Assembly (NCBI GenBank): GCA_029339505.1
Contig: JAQISU010000210.1
Coordinates: 14,270,001 to 14,334,000 of the forward strand
DNA from: Unio delphinus
Taxonomy: Eukaryota > Mollusca > Bivalvia > Unionida > Unionidae
DNA length: 64,000 nt
Direction of reading: 5' to 3'
Made by a program: the position numbers and the translations under genes. The notes below the pieces were generated by a model, which saw only the letters and a list, made by a program, of their open reading frames with translations, was not told where the DNA came from and did not search any database. The stretch's first letter is position 1. Every line of letters starts with the position of its first letter. This document shows, in pieces, positions 1 through 12,400 of this stretch.

Positions 1-62
1 TGTTGGATCCTTTTAAGTAATTGCTATCTTAATACCTATAAATACTGTTTTTCTTTCCACAG

Positions 63-150
63 TTACAATTACAACATTGATAGCAGTACCAGATCAAGTG
101 CACGAGATAAAGTCTCAGTCAGTCTTGGGCCTGTAATTGGGGGTCTATAA
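63..150 (+). pseudogene. Truncated exon 3 of a Cys/Tyr-rich membrane protein paralog
   Basis: A pyrimidine-rich tract ending in CACAG precedes an open stretch whose phase (one base, then codons) matches exon 3 of the intact gene at 10556-10722. Its end reads VSLGPVIGGL, like VIVGSVIGGVLG at the start of that gene's membrane segment. The similarity stops at about 147, where a stop codon follows and sequence of the decayed element A begins. I infer a paralog cut by the element or by a later rearrangement. The match is short, so homology is likely but not certain. Confidence 0.5.
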
Positions 151-239
151 TTTGATTTAGTTGTTGTTGTTGTTTAATTATCTCACGTGAAGTTATTAAA
201 CCGACCAGCAAGGATCGTTGCAGATAATCCAGAAGCTGG

Positions 240-1676
240 TTCAGCTTTGTTTGAAATAATTGTTTCATCGCGTTGAAGATCACAAGTAAACTTTTTTTTG
301 TGTAATTATAAATACACCTTGAGCGCCAAGTGCAAATCGCCATATTATAATACCATACTCGTTGTATTCGTATTTTCCAAGTGCATCAGTTTCTGTTCCG
401 TCGTAGACATCATATGAATACTTTTGATAGATATCCCTAGCAAGTAAAAAAAATAATGTCAAAATTGTAATTGTACTTTGGATCAACAGCAGGTAATTCA
501 TCAGTGAAGAAATCTGATTTTTATGTTCAGGTAGCTGGAAATGAACCGCAGGAAGATTATTCAACCACGCTGTGTGGATCCGTGGGGAGAATTCGTCGAT
601 GGTGTCACTGAGATTTTGGCACATCAATGTTACGTTATATCCTGGAAGCTTAAACGTGGGAATATCTTCAACGCTGATTTTATACTTCGTTGCAAATGTT
701 GTTCTTGTTTCATCGCGAGTAGCAGCTAATATAATCTGAATAGCTCGCTGATTAAATTCATCCATGTCAGCGATACTTTTATTACATACTTAAATGTATT
801 TGATTACCTCGGATCGGTCAAGTGGGATTTCACTTATTTTCGTTACTATAAAAAATCTAAATCGCTCAAATCCTTTATTCATGTTTGGGAAGTGATTAGT
901 AATAACTACGTCGAAAACTATTATCATTATAACGTCCAAAACTATCAGATTCATTTATCATCCTTTGTAGATTATTTAAATCATCATCTATCGGTGCATT
1001 TTATGATAAAATTTCACTAGTATAATCATGACCATACAGAACATAATTATCTAATTTATCAAAATCATTATAATCTTCTTTCGTGGAAATATAGTCGGAT
1101 TTTAGTGGCTCGCGTGGTAGGTCTTTAATATCAGTGGTACCTGGAATATACTCAGGATAACCTAAGAAGGTTCTAATTGAGCTGTTATATATATATACGG
1201 CGTAGTTAGGTGAATTTATCTCAATGGCCGTCGACAGCAGCGACTCATGTCCCCGTATTTCAATGGGAGATTTATCAGGTCCATCTTCGACGGGAATTAT
1301 ATTTTTTCCCGTGATTGCATCAATGGAATTTATAATCTCCGGGTTGATATCTTTGATGTCATATGCGCCAGCGGATAATTGTATTGTGTGCCATTCTGGT
1401 TCACCTGTACTGCCATCTGGTTTGACATTTTTATACAAGAATGTGAAGCTGTCATTGGGTGCTTTACCATTAAACGGTTTTGATCGGACATTAGGCCAAC
1501 TGTAATAACATCTTAATTGTTTTAGCGCTATCTAAGATGCTGGCATCGGAGGATTAAATTCAACGCTAACTCTGGTACTTTCGTTACCAGCGATATCCAT
1601 TTTGTTTTCGTCATTGTTGTATTTCCGCTATTCGTTGAAGCAGTTCTTGTGACATTGTTGTTATTGTAATTGTCAT
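240..1676 (-). pseudogene. Penton-like minor capsid protein, element A remnant
   Basis: The remnant is homologous to the C copy at 58749-60116. Pieces on the minus strand include SSIRTFLGYPEYIPG (compare SSIRTVLGWPELPPG in C), a central FKLPGYN segment, and FALGAQGVFII (compare FAPTAPPGFLII). The pieces are in different frames with stops between them, and the last third is poorly preserved. The start is placed at the ATG at 1676-1674, which follows the membrane gene as in B and C. In intact elements this is the last gene before the right TIR. Confidence 0.75.
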
Positions 1677-2120
1677 GTTTTAATTTCGACATCAATTGTG
1701 TAATTGTCATGCACTAATTTCGAATCATACAACAGGTCCATTTTTGAAACCTCGTCATCGTGTATAAATGTGTCATGGAGTGACGAGGAAATCATCGAGG
1801 ATAATTGCGAGTATGCGGTTGATGCAACATGAAATTTGATTATGTAGTCACGCAGTTTACGCTGGCTGCATGATGATATTTCTTTTGCTATCCCGGTTGA
1901 TATACCGGCGAAAGTAGCCACCACATAAATGAAAATTAGAACTACGACCGGAGCAATCATTGTAACTGATGCGTGTATTATTCCGGCGCCAGCAAGAACG
2001 ACTGACACCGAGTACACGGTAACATCAACTGCGGTGATTCTTCGTCGGTATTTTTTTTATTTCTGTTTGATACTCCTCAGTGAACGCATTGAGTTTAGTT
2101 AGTTTCTCTGACCAGATCAT
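1673..2120 (-). pseudogene. Virion membrane protein remnant, element A
   Basis: This matches the membrane protein of element C (58298-58942): a hydrophobic stretch followed by the near-identical KEISSCSQRKLRDYIIKFH and AYSQLSSMISSSLHD segments. The first part is frameshifted near 2050. The reading frame ends at VEIKT just where the penton gene starts, so the long overlap with penton seen in B and C is absent here. Confidence 0.75.
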
Positions 2121-2205
2121 AACAATATTGCTGTGGCGTTGTCATTTTATTTTCAAACTGCTTACAATTTCAATTTAAACCGCTAGTAAAAATCAAAGAT
2201 TTTCA

Positions 2206-3095
2206 GTTTAATCGTTTACTTAAATCCGCTACGAATTCCACATAGCATGTTATTGAAACCCTAGCTAGATTATTATCAGTGGTTGTTATCGTGAATTGTT
2301 CTATTGTATCCTTGTTGATATTGTATGATTGACCCCAGATGAACTCGACGATGATATATTAAATTGAGTTGGTGTCACTAGTGTTAATCGATATATACCT
2401 TTGACGGCCGCAGTGATATGTAAAATGTTGTTTGTAGGAGTCCACGCAAATGATCTGTATTGAATCGTGTATACCACGTTGTTGGTTTTCGCATAAGGAA
2501 TTTTTGTTGTTCGATGATTTCTATCATCCTCGTTGCATCACCCTTGATTGATTTGATGAGGTTTTTCATCTCATCGATGGATTTGTTTAATATCAGTGAG
2601 CTTTATGTCAATTTTATGCAACGTGGTTCCAAGAAATTTATCTACGATTTTTTTACGAAAAGTTGAAAACTGTTTTACATGTTCTTCATATCTAACTTGA
2701 AGTGTCAACATATAATTTTAATTTAATTTAATTTAATTTAATTTAATTTAATTTAAGTTCCAACATATAATTTTTTTTATCTCTGTGAGCTTCGGTGAGG
2801 TCACTGGTGGTTTACCAAAAAATTCTAACACAGGTTTATCAATATTATCCATGATGGATTTTTGTAAATCAGTAAACGTAATTATATGAGAGTTGTATTC
2901 ATCACGTAGTTTTTTTTTTTTAGAGCCTCGGTGGATTGTAAATCCGTAAGAGTATTTATTTGATCTCGTATTTTTTTTTAGTTCACCTAAGTTTGCTATC
3001 GATGAAATAGCTCTCTTGATCATTCGTTTTACTTGCCCGATGGTAACAATTTCTTCACGACGACGTGATACTGATCTTCCAAAAATATCAGCCAT
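2206..3095 (-). pseudogene. Fibre-like coiled-coil protein remnant, element A
   Basis: It starts MADIFGRS, corresponding to MIDIWGRP in B and C. The middle part is diverged and interrupted by an AATTT repeat. The distal part is recognisable (KNLIKSIKGDATRMIEIIE, compare the DDLSRMITAIEKT region of C). It lies between the protease and membrane genes as in the intact elements. Several frame breaks make it non-functional. Confidence 0.65.
2714..2756. repeat. (AATTT)n pentanucleotide run inside element A
   Basis: About eight tandem AATTT units lie inside the decayed fibre-like gene. The run is absent from B and C and looks like post-insertion microsatellite growth. Confidence 0.9.
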
Positions 3096-3115
3096 GATAT
3101 ATATCACATATTTCT

Positions 3116-3480
3116 CTTGAAGTGATTGATCATTGTGTACTCGTGGACGACCTTATGAGGTAATTTAAAACTCATCGAGATAGCTGTTAGAGCGCTAAGG
3201 ACCTCACGACCGCATATCGGATGATCTGTTAATGTCTGCGTGGGCAGCGTTGAATACCGATACATTACTGAGAAATACCATCAGCGGTGGTAATCCATAT
3301 GAATCAAAAAAAATAATTGGTTTTGGATAGATTGCGTAAAACGCCCAATGAGTTCCAGGTCCAGTGTTGTCATCTAGATTAATTATACCGGTTTCTGGAA
3401 TTTGTTGTTGTTTCGGTAATTTATCTTTCATGAATACACCTCCGAATTGTTTTCTTAGGAGTTTTTTACTGCGTCGGCGA
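3116..3480 (-). pseudogene. Adenain-like maturation protease remnant, element A
   Basis: Recognisable parts are ETGIINLDDNTGPGTHW (catalytic His context), FFDSYG (acidic residue context) and, in a shifted frame, PICGREVL (catalytic Cys context). The His-to-Asp part and the Cys part are in different frames, so the gene is broken near 3240. The order relative to the small hydrophobic and fibre genes matches elements B and C. Confidence 0.8.
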
Positions 3481-3539
3481 GGTCAAAATTAGAAGAGGGA
3501 GTCAAAGATTCCACAACCACAGAATTTATCCGGTCTTGT

Positions 3540-3951
3540 ATTTTTTTTTTGTGAACCGACTTCCCGGTAATCTGAATCCTTTTCCCTTTTTTATATCTCT
3601 GTCCAGTTACTTTCTTTAGGGCCATTTCTGCTGCAGTAACAACAGTTCCTTACGCTGCTGCTTTAGCTACAGCTGGGGCTGCTGCTGCAACCAACGCTGG
3701 TAACGCAGCTAACAACGATAATATACCGCCGGTTTTAATCATATCGTTGATCGCGGCTTGTGAAAAAGTCAACTTGATTCCTGTACCAGCAATTTTAGCT
3801 TTATCGAAACGGGTAAATTGAGTTTTTGTCAGCGATAACTTATTTGATCCACCTGTTATTTTATCGTTGCACCACACGTAGTAGAATTATTCGATTGTAG
3901 TTTTTTTACCTGACCAGCTGTCAGGGTGACAGTAACATGATTGTACGACAT
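3540..3951 (-). pseudogene. Small protein with Ala-rich hydrophobic tail, element A
   Basis: The ATG at 3951-3949 opens MSYNHVTVTLTAGQVKK, matching the B and C homologs. Here the N-terminal domain and the hydrophobic segment (GGILSLLAALPALVAAAAP) are in one frame, which shows the ancestral layout that indels break in B and C. An early frame break near 3880 and a stop after the Ala-rich part inactivate it. A Lys/Arg-rich tail continues beyond. The layout resembles small adenovirus core or membrane-active proteins, but identity is not established. Confidence 0.7.
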
Positions 3952-3977
3952 TTTATTTAGATAGTGATAATCTAATT

Positions 3978-5403
3978 ATCCCGTTTCATATATTCTATCG
4001 GTGCGTCAATGACTTGCATTTTTCGACCACCACCTTCGAGCGTCATAGATTCATCACTGAGAATAACAGCAATTGCTCTAAATCCTCCAAGACCATTGCC
4101 GATACAAGCCTGAAATTTTACATCAACAGACGAGTGTTTAGATAGATCAAGATGTTGCAACGAGAAGTAATAAATCGGGTACAATTCTTTAAAATCCCAT
4201 TGTGATATTCGCAGTCCAGTATCAATGTTTTGATGATGACCCATTTAAGACCACAACCGATGATACACTCTACCTATTTGATTACTACCGTAATCGAGAA
4301 TAAGCTGCTCTGCTGGTTCTTGCTGATTACTTATTCGCAATTATACCTCACTGATATTACATTTATCACATATCATATGGGACCGCAATTGTAAACTATC
4401 ATTTGCAACCAACTCTATTTTTTGAGTTCGATTCACATTTTGCAGCGCAACAAAAATATGTCTTGGAGCGAAAACATTTTTCATTAACGCAAGCTACCAA
4501 GTAAAAAGACCAACAACGTTACTAGTTATGGTAGCAGTTGTAATATCAGACCAACTCAGTAATGATTTTTCTCCATGATCCATAAAAGATAGCAACCGAG
4601 TCTCAACAGTCAACGAGGGAGTCAAAATTGGCATCCATAAAGCTAATTTTGTTAATTCTACATTACCATCAGTAACAGGATTAGCAACACGCTAAAGATC
4701 ATAAATCATCAGTTGATCTTCGCGTGAGCACTACAGTATGACTAGAACCAAAGATAACTGTTCTGATGTCTCGGCAAAATCCAAATATATGCGACAACGA
4801 AATCGCACATGAAAATCTACCAAGGTTGGCTATCATCTTTTTTCGCGCTGCGAATCCTGGGTTATAATTAGGATTATTATCTATAACAACAGGTTCAACA
4901 TCAGCAATATCGTTTTCAGCATTATTTTGTGGCCGTCTTATAAGAAATGGATTATGATCAGTGCTATTGGTAGTATCCTTCGCAAACATCATTGAATGAT
5001 CCGCAGATTTAATAAAATCGTCAGAGTATCTAGCTAAACCTGTTATTGTGGTTGCAACATCAACATCGTTATCGATGGATTCGATTCTAGTAGAATTGAT
5101 TATATACTGCGCGCTGCTAAATAACGCCATTATGCCATTGTTGACAAACCCAAAGGGAATATTTTCGAGGTGATCAGCATCAGCAAATGGAGTGTGATCA
5201 TTTTTGACTAGTTTCCTCTATAACTCGATGAATGCTTCACATGGCAAGAAGTATTTAGATGTGTCATCAAATCTAAGTTCAATTCGTGATCTTGTATTTG
5301 GATACTGAGCATTTTACGAAAAATATCGATAATCGCGTATAGAATCAATTTTTCGTACAGGAGCATCTACATCAAAAGCATCATATATCTCATGATTAAA
5401 CAT
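3978..5403 (-). pseudogene. Major capsid protein remnant, element A
   Basis: The remnant is homologous to the MCPs at 36734-38155 and 55008-56426. The start is at the ATG at 5403-5401 (MFN...DAPVRK context). Conserved blocks include TSKYFLPCEAFIEL, DVDVATTITGLARYSDD, SCAISLSHIFGFCRDIRTV and QWDFKELYPIYYFSLQHLD. Multiple stops and indels are present, with the clearest open pieces at 5130-4699 and 4244-3972. It is the most diverged of the three MCP copies. Confidence 0.85.
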
Positions 5404-5423
5404 TTTATTATATAGTCGTTAAT

Positions 5424-5850
5424 CTAAATTATAATCGTTTTAGACCGGAACCAACAATTAATCTCAATCGCTGTTTTGCATAATTTGTTTTTTTTTGCCC
5501 TACCTACCTTAGGTGGCACTTGATTCGTATATTGTAATTGAAAATCCTTTAGATTTTTCACTGTTTTTTTTCCTCTTGAGATGAAACATCTCGCCAACGA
5601 CATAAGCTTCTGTTTTGCGGAATCAAACACACGTCAATAGCCTTGCTACCAAAATCTGTACCAATCTTATCACCGAGAAATCTACAGCTTTTGACGCTAT
5701 TTTTTTACCGATCGGTTGCAGTTTTGGAGCAACTCGAGTAAATAATCCGGTGACAACATCACCTAATCCATCTCCGTATGTCACCTTGTACACTGGCAAT
5801 CGTGAATGTACGACATAAACAGGTCTTGCTCTGCTCATACTACAATTCAT
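5424..5850 (-). pseudogene. GDGLG-motif virion protein remnant, element A
   Basis: The ATG at 5850-5848 opens a protein containing RPVYVVHSRLPVYKVTYGDG, matching PVYVVNSRFPVYKAYYGDG of element C. The frame is lost near 5640, and a Lys-rich tail (KPSRGKKTV-type, 5424-5630) lies in another frame. It sits between the Asp-run gene and MCP as in B and C. Function unknown. Confidence 0.75.
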
Positions 5851-5881
5851 TTTATTTAAACGATATTTATCTAATCGGTGA

Positions 5882-6733
5882 TCAATCGCTGTAATAATCA
5901 TCAGTAAGTTCATCAATAAAACTACGATACAGTCCCATATCCATCACACGACCTTGAAATAATCGTTGACAAATTTCATCATTAATTATCTCCGGAGAAT
6001 TATATCCAGCTCGTTGTACTCCGATGAGAACTTCTAAGCGTGATATATCATCAAGGATACCTCTTGAACATGGTATATTACCACCGTAATATCCACTACC
6101 AATTTTGTCTCCTTGGGGTTCTTCTTGCGGTTGAGGAACTTGTCTTCGTGGTCGTCCTCGTCCTCGCGATGGTATAAGTTTTAGTTGTTCTTTTTTTTTG
6201 ATCAGCGTCTTTTATTTTAACTGCAGCATCAAATGAACTATACCTATTGTTGGCTTTGCTAAGTTGGTTTAACCCTGTTCTAATTTTATAAACCACATCA
6301 ATCAATTTGTTAAAATCACCGATAAACGTTTCTTTTGTTTTGGTTTTTAATAATTATATCTATCAACAAAAACAGAAGCTGTAAATTTTATCAATTCGTC
6401 TGGATCACTTTCATCGATATGTGCTAAAAACTCTTCTGTAAATTTATCTCGTAATTCTTGATTTCTACTATCAATTTTCTTTGTCGGTTTTTCCTCTTGT
6501 TCAACCTCTGGTTTTACCTCTTGTTTACTCTCTCTTATCGCGGTTACAACTTCTCCAGTTGCTGTAGTTATCGGCTTAAATAATTGTTCAGTATCAGAAG
6601 TAAAATCTAATTTCGCTTGTTGTCGAGCTTGCACGTTATCTCTGAAAGAATCTCTCGCCGGGAGAAATTTCTTTATCGTAGCCAACCGTTCTCTAGTTAA
6701 TCTAGTTTTTTTTGCTTCTCCGACGTTTGCCAT
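5882..6733 (-). pseudogene. Asp-run virion-associated protein remnant, element A
   Basis: It opens MANVGEAKKTRLTRERLAT, followed by DSFRDNVQARQ and EQLFKPITTATG, clearly related to the 323-residue protein at 35215-36186. The C-terminal block (RLFQG... FIDELTDDYYSD) ends at the stop at 5884-5882. Several frame changes occur between 6350 and 6000. Confidence 0.75.
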
Positions 6734-6973
6734 TTATATAGAAATTATATTGCTAATTCATCATCGTAAATTGCTAGCAATTTCAACATTGATTGTTAAC
6801 CCGGTAGCACCATCGGGGCCAAGACAACGACCATGGCGTATATTTATTTTACGATTTCATTTTTGCCGAATGGACGCTTCTATTCAGCATTTACGAACAA
6901 GCCTAGTCGACGCCTGTAAAAAGTTAGCCTGTTTGTGTATGTGGTAAAATCTTAACAACGTTGTTGTGGTGAT

Positions 6974-7123
6974 GCAGCAGCACACGGTGACAAAAATCTG
7001 GCGTCGTCTTTTTTTAATTCTGCTTTGCCAAATGGACGCTTCTATTATGCATTTACGAACAAGCCTTGGTTAGCCGAATCGACGCATATAAAAGGGGTTG
7101 TCCGATTCACCCTCTTTGCTGCT
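6974..7123. repeat. Element A terminal repeat
   Basis: The outer tip at 7097-7123 ends CCGATTCACCCTCTTTGCTGCT, matching the right-end tips of B and C. An inverted partner (GCAGCAGCACACGGTGACAA) lies at 6974-6993. The block at 7030-7100 is closely similar, in inverse orientation, to the left TIR of element D, so A and D share a TIR subfamily. An imperfect direct repeat of its inner part (GGACGCTTCTATT...CATTTACGAACAAGCCT) lies at 6866-6905. Confidence 0.75.
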
Positions 7124-7131
7124 TATATACA

Positions 7132-7622
7132 TTACATGAACATCATCGCTTGCAGAAAATTTACAAATATACATTACCCCACAGTAGAGGAAGCATCCCC
7201 CCCCCCCCAACTGTGTTGTAATTGTAAATGAAGACATGTACCTATCTTTTACGGTCTGAGACCAAAACGATATTGATCAACATATTTACCTATCAGTATG
7301 AACATGTAGAAACGATGCACACTAACACACAAAGAAAAACTTTTTCTTCCACCAATCTATCTACCTCTCTCTCCGTACAGACGGATTTATATTTTGCAGA
7401 CACCACATGGTATACTTGTGGCAAATATATACCTTTTGAGATGAACGGTAAACGTATAATGTCATTTGTTGAGCTATATTGATGTAATTGCAAACATGTT
7501 GCTCACATTAAGTCGGAACGGAAGCCAGGCGTTATGCTCGTTCAGTGTAATTTATTGTACGTCCACACAGGCAGTTATATATTATTTATTGAATCTTCAC
7601 AAACATGTTGTGATATATATAT
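7132..7622. repeat. About 490-bp host direct repeat, copy 1
   Basis: The sequence from TTACATGAACATC to TTGTGATATATAT recurs at 9411-9892 with scattered substitutions. Copy 1 starts a few bases after the tip of element A. Copy 2 starts directly after a TA microsatellite. No protein is supported in either copy. Confidence 0.9.
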
Positions 7623-7626
7623 AAAT

Positions 7627-7633
<7 letters not shown>

Positions 7634-7693
<60 letters not shown>
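7634..7693. repeat. (TA)n microsatellite
   Basis: Near-perfect TA dinucleotide run following direct-repeat copy 1. Confidence 0.97.
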
Positions 7694-7696
<3 letters not shown>

Positions 7697-8342
7697 AAAT
7701 TAACACTAACATATCTAAAGTGGACTAAGTACCCGAATCGCTTTCGACTTTCAATGAGTTTTTTTGAAAGGCAAATAAAAATATAAAAGACATATACAAG
7801 AGAAACAATTAAAGCAATCAATTTGGGTATGAAAAAGACGCGTTATGAAAGGAAATGGATTAGCCTTATTAGATAACCTACTGAATCCAGTGCACCTGAA
7901 AGGACTGGTATTCGCCATCTTACGTGTGTTTCGTTTATATATATATATAATGGTAATAATAAACATATCGTTCTTGGTTACAAACATATTCTTAGTATAA
8001 TCGTTGTACTGTAGACTCAACATTTTGCGTTTAAAGCTTTGTGTAAACATTAAAACTAAACCCTTAGTAGTCATGATACTACAGCATGATTACGTATATA
8101 TTTGAAGTGCATACATATATTTTCTTTGGAATCAATAACATTTTCTTGGAAAGAACATGATTAGTAATGTCCTTGTCCGGTAAGATAAAAACTTTTAGGA
8201 TTGGCACATGCGGATTACGTATTGATTATTTTACTTTGGAATTACGTCAAATATTCGGTGTCTTCGTTACATTTATCCGTTGTATAACATAGAACTGAAA
8301 AGAAGCCCTGTTGTTCACATCAATACGTCTGAGACCAGAGAG
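7694..8342. other. Upstream region of the Cys/Tyr-rich gene
   Basis: This is AT-rich sequence between the TA microsatellite and the first coding exon. It presumably contains the host promoter and 5' UTR. I see no convincing TATA box or other gene here. Confidence 0.3.
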
Positions 8343-8385
8343 ATGATTGTATGCGCTATGTTGGCGATTTTTATCTTACTACAAG
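8343..8385 (+). CDS. Exon 1: signal peptide
   Basis: The ATG at 8343 opens 14 codons of a hydrophobic signal peptide. The donor is G|GTAGGT at 8386, and one base is carried into the next exon. Confidence 0.8.
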
Positions 8386-9321
8386 GTAGGTAATTCAAAA
8401 TAGTAATATTATATTCTCTCCCTCTCTATAATCCATAATGTTCCAAAACGCGACACATTGGACTATCCAAAATATTTATTAAACGGTTTAATATGTTTAT
8501 TTTAATTGACATTACATAAAAACAACATCATATGCATCTTTTAAGACACATTACCCAAACGGACCTTAACGGCAACTATTAAGATAAGGGCGCCTATTAG
8601 ACCAAAATATCATGCTTTGTACCAAAGTCCTGATAAGTGGATGACTGGCAAGAAATTCTGTGATTGGAGACAAAATCATAGCTTTACGTGATACTTATTT
8701 TGACATGATGAAAGATCTTAATGTAACTATGGATTGAAGTTTTAGTTATTCAACTAAAATTAATTGTATAAACAAGTCGTTTAGAATATACAACACCTAT
8801 TACAAAATGTTGCGTTTTATTTGCAAATTTAAAAAGGTTTCGCTATTTAATTTTGTTCAGTTCCTAAATAAATTTTGATATACTTCAGGTACAATTGATT
8901 TGTTCTAGATTAAACCGTAATTATAGGCTGTAAACTAACAGAATAAATCCTTTTGTGAATATTTTTACATCATAATAATATAATGAATTGCTCTCTAGGA
9001 CATCTCAATGTTTATTAATGTTTCCCACAATGACGTAAATACAGATATACTTCTTCTACTTGAAACCGAGGAGAGGGTACTAACGTGATATGTATCATAA
9101 AGTAAAATAATTGACTTTGAATTTTAGTTGTGTGGAATATTTTATCCTGCTTGCACTACCTACATTAGAATTCGTCTACACCTCTCTCCATCTGTAAGAA
9201 GGAGCTTCTCTGTTTAGGATTTTGTATTGTCACATCTCATTCTAAATTGTTTCTCGTCTTTTCTGACTCACACATTCATTTCAACGCAATAGCTTGTCGT
9301 TTTCTACATTTATACATTCAT

Positions 9322-9413
<92 letters not shown>

Positions 9414-12400
9414 CATGAACATCATCGCTTGCAGAAAATTTACAAATATACATTACCCCACAGTAGAGGAAGCCTCCCCCATACTGTGATGTAATTGTAA
9501 ATGAAGACATGTACCTATCTTTTACGCTCTGAGACCAAAACGATATTGATCAACATATTTACCTATCAGTATGAACATGTAGAAACGATGCACACTAACA
9601 CACAATGCAAACTTTTACTTCCACCAATCTATCTACCTCTCTCTCCGTACAGACGGTTTTATATTTTGCAGACACCACATGGTAAAATTGTGGCAAAAAT
9701 ATACCTTGTGAGATGAACGGCAAACGTATAATGTCATTTGTTGATCTAGACTGATGTAATTGAAAACATGTTGCTCACATTAAGTCGGAACGGAAGCCAG
9801 GCGTTACGCTCTTTCAGTGTAACTTATGGTACGTCCAGAAAGGCAGTTATATATTATATATTGAATCTTCACAAACTTGTTGTGATATATATAATGTATA
9901 TGCAGATACAGACAGAGAGAGAAAGAGAAAGAAGAAAAAATTACACGATATTAATATTTATAATTCAGCCGTGCATGTGGTAGCTGGGGAATACTGTCAG
10001 TACGATGACTCGACTTCATATTACTACAAATCGAGATACTGTGATGATGGATGTTGTGGCAATAAAGACAGCGATTACAGTGACGTTTGTTGTTCGTAAG
10101 TTACTGACATGTACCAATGTCTACCTACCTACCTACCTACCTACCTACCTACCTACCTACCTACGTACCTACGTACGTACATACATACATACATACATAC
10201 ATACATACATACATACATACATACATACATACATACATACATTGGTACATACATACATACATACATACATACATACATACATACATACATACATACATAC
10301 ATACATACATACATACATACATACATACATAGTATACATACATACATACATACATACATACATACATACATACATACATACATACATACATACATACATA
10401 CATACATACATAGCATACGTACCTACATACATACTTTCATTTTGTCATTGAGTTCGGTGGTTATATTTCGTTGATTGAAGCTACGTGTCCCATTGTAGTG
10501 AAAAAAAAATATTTACTCAATAGTTACAGCACCAACAAACATTTCCTTTGTACAGTTCCAGCTCAGATGTTCCAGTCATTGTTGGGTCTGTGATTGGGGG
10601 TGTGCTTGGGCTTTCTATCCTGATTGGAATCATCAAATGCTGCTGTGTTGCCATAAACAATTCCAGTAGACGGACTGGGACCGTTATTCAACCTGCTAAT
10701 ACTACTATGCAAACATTTGTCGGTAAGTAATTGAATATTGGGTCAAATACAAGTAGAACGTATTATTTGTTTTAATGAAATCAAATATAATGCAAACTTA
10801 GACTAAACTATGTGCAATTCAAATAACATACAATACAGTAATATGCTGTACTGAAGAAACAATAATAACAGTAAAAAAGCGCCGTGTTTTTTTCAAAATT
10901 AAATTGACTCTAACGATGGGTTATTTCTCTGTGTTTATCGTGGTTTGAGATGTAAATTTGCCGAATCGCACGGCAGATAACGCTAAAAAGATTAGCATTA
11001 TAAAAGTCATGTGAATTGACATTGATAGTTTATATCATGGGATTATCAGTAAAAGGAATGTTAAACTCATATAATTGGAATTATATTATTTACTATTCAT
11101 TTTGTACTATGTTTTTAGAAACCTTTTTACTCATCAGGTTAAGAGCCTGCTGAAATCAATTTTGTATTGACTAACAGTTTAGGTTACCCACATGTGATAT
11201 TTGCTAATAAAATGAAAGCTTTTCGCAAATGATTATAGTAATAGAGGTCAAACAATTTAATACATTTCGATTATCGGTTACGAAAGGATTGTAGCGAATT
11301 TCTCTCCTCTCCCAAGTCGCACATATCAAGCTCGGCGTATTGTATTGTAAGACTATGAATCGAATTCGTATAATGTTAGTCTTTGAACCCCTCCTGTCAA
11401 TTTCTTTAGCATTGTACCTATAGTTTTAAATTCATTTGTAAGGAGATACCGGGAAAATGGTGTACCCACAAGGTTATATGCAGATTATAAATTTGCCAGT
11501 TTTCCTTCGTTGAAACCTGGCCAAATGAATAATATATATAGCTATACAAAACAGCCGGGATATATTATTTTACTGTGTAAACTCAATATATGTAGTTTTC
11601 TACAAAATATATAAACCCAGTGGTTTTTTTTTTTAAAGTCATGCAGTGTGTCTTATCAAGAGTAACCGTTTGTTACTTCGCACGTTACCGTATTTACAGT
11701 TTATATAGAAATTAGGCGACTGCGTCGCCATATGCAGCAATTAGTAAATTGAATCTAAATTGTAAACTAAAAACAATATAATATACAAGATAATATTACA
11801 CTGGTAACTGTGATTTCCTTGTCACTGCTCAAACCCGAACGTATATTATTTGTCTCATCCAATTGTTTCCTTTAAGTGTAAAAAACTCTTCCCTAGTGTT
11901 CACCTCCCAATGTTTACATTAGGCACTTAAATATTAATGGGTTAAGGGTGTGATGGTTACATCTAAAATACACAGTTTATTCGCGTGAGCCAAGAACATT
12001 AAGATCATAAAACATCTCATTGTAATGAGTTATTAACACATTTAATATACGGAATTCATAAGAGATTGATAATAAATGATACATATTTAGTACAAGACAC
12101 TGTTTTATTTCATCAGTTCCAATTCTACAAATATTATCCCCTCCCTATTAAAAGATTATACAAACATGGACCCTAGCGGATAATCACCTGCCAAACTTTC
12201 AAATTATCTGATTATCTGAAGCGTTCTTTTTTCTTCTCTGCTTTGAAATGTAGTATGTGCTGCAGTGGAATTTACTTAGGGATTATTGAATTGACGAATA
12301 ATTGTTTGCTTCAGGCTATACGTACAATAGTTGTCGATACATATTACAGGTGTTTTTTAATTGATCTGGGACACAGTGGAATTGCTTAAAATAATTAGAA

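Larger units (their letters stand above)
150..7123 (-). mobile_element. Element A: decayed Polinton, virion-gene half only
   Basis: On the minus strand, from 6733 downward, lie remnants of the Asp-run/virion gene, GDGLG gene, MCP, hydrophobic small protein, protease, fibre-like, membrane and penton genes, in the same order as in elements B and C. All carry stops or frameshifts. A TIR end of the family lies at 6974-7123. In B and C the TIR is followed by ATPase, integrase and polymerase genes, but here it is followed almost directly by the virion gene, so the replication half appears deleted. The other end has no visible TIR and runs into a host exon fragment near 150. No target duplication could be recognised. 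Confidence 0.85.

Noticed and set aside
9300..9500. Open frames with HTHT and YIYI runs
   Set aside because: CA/TA microsatellite artefacts.
10117..10474. Long open frames of YIHT or MYVC repeats on both strands
   Set aside because: Products of the CATA/CTAC microsatellite, open in several frames at once, with no gene signals.
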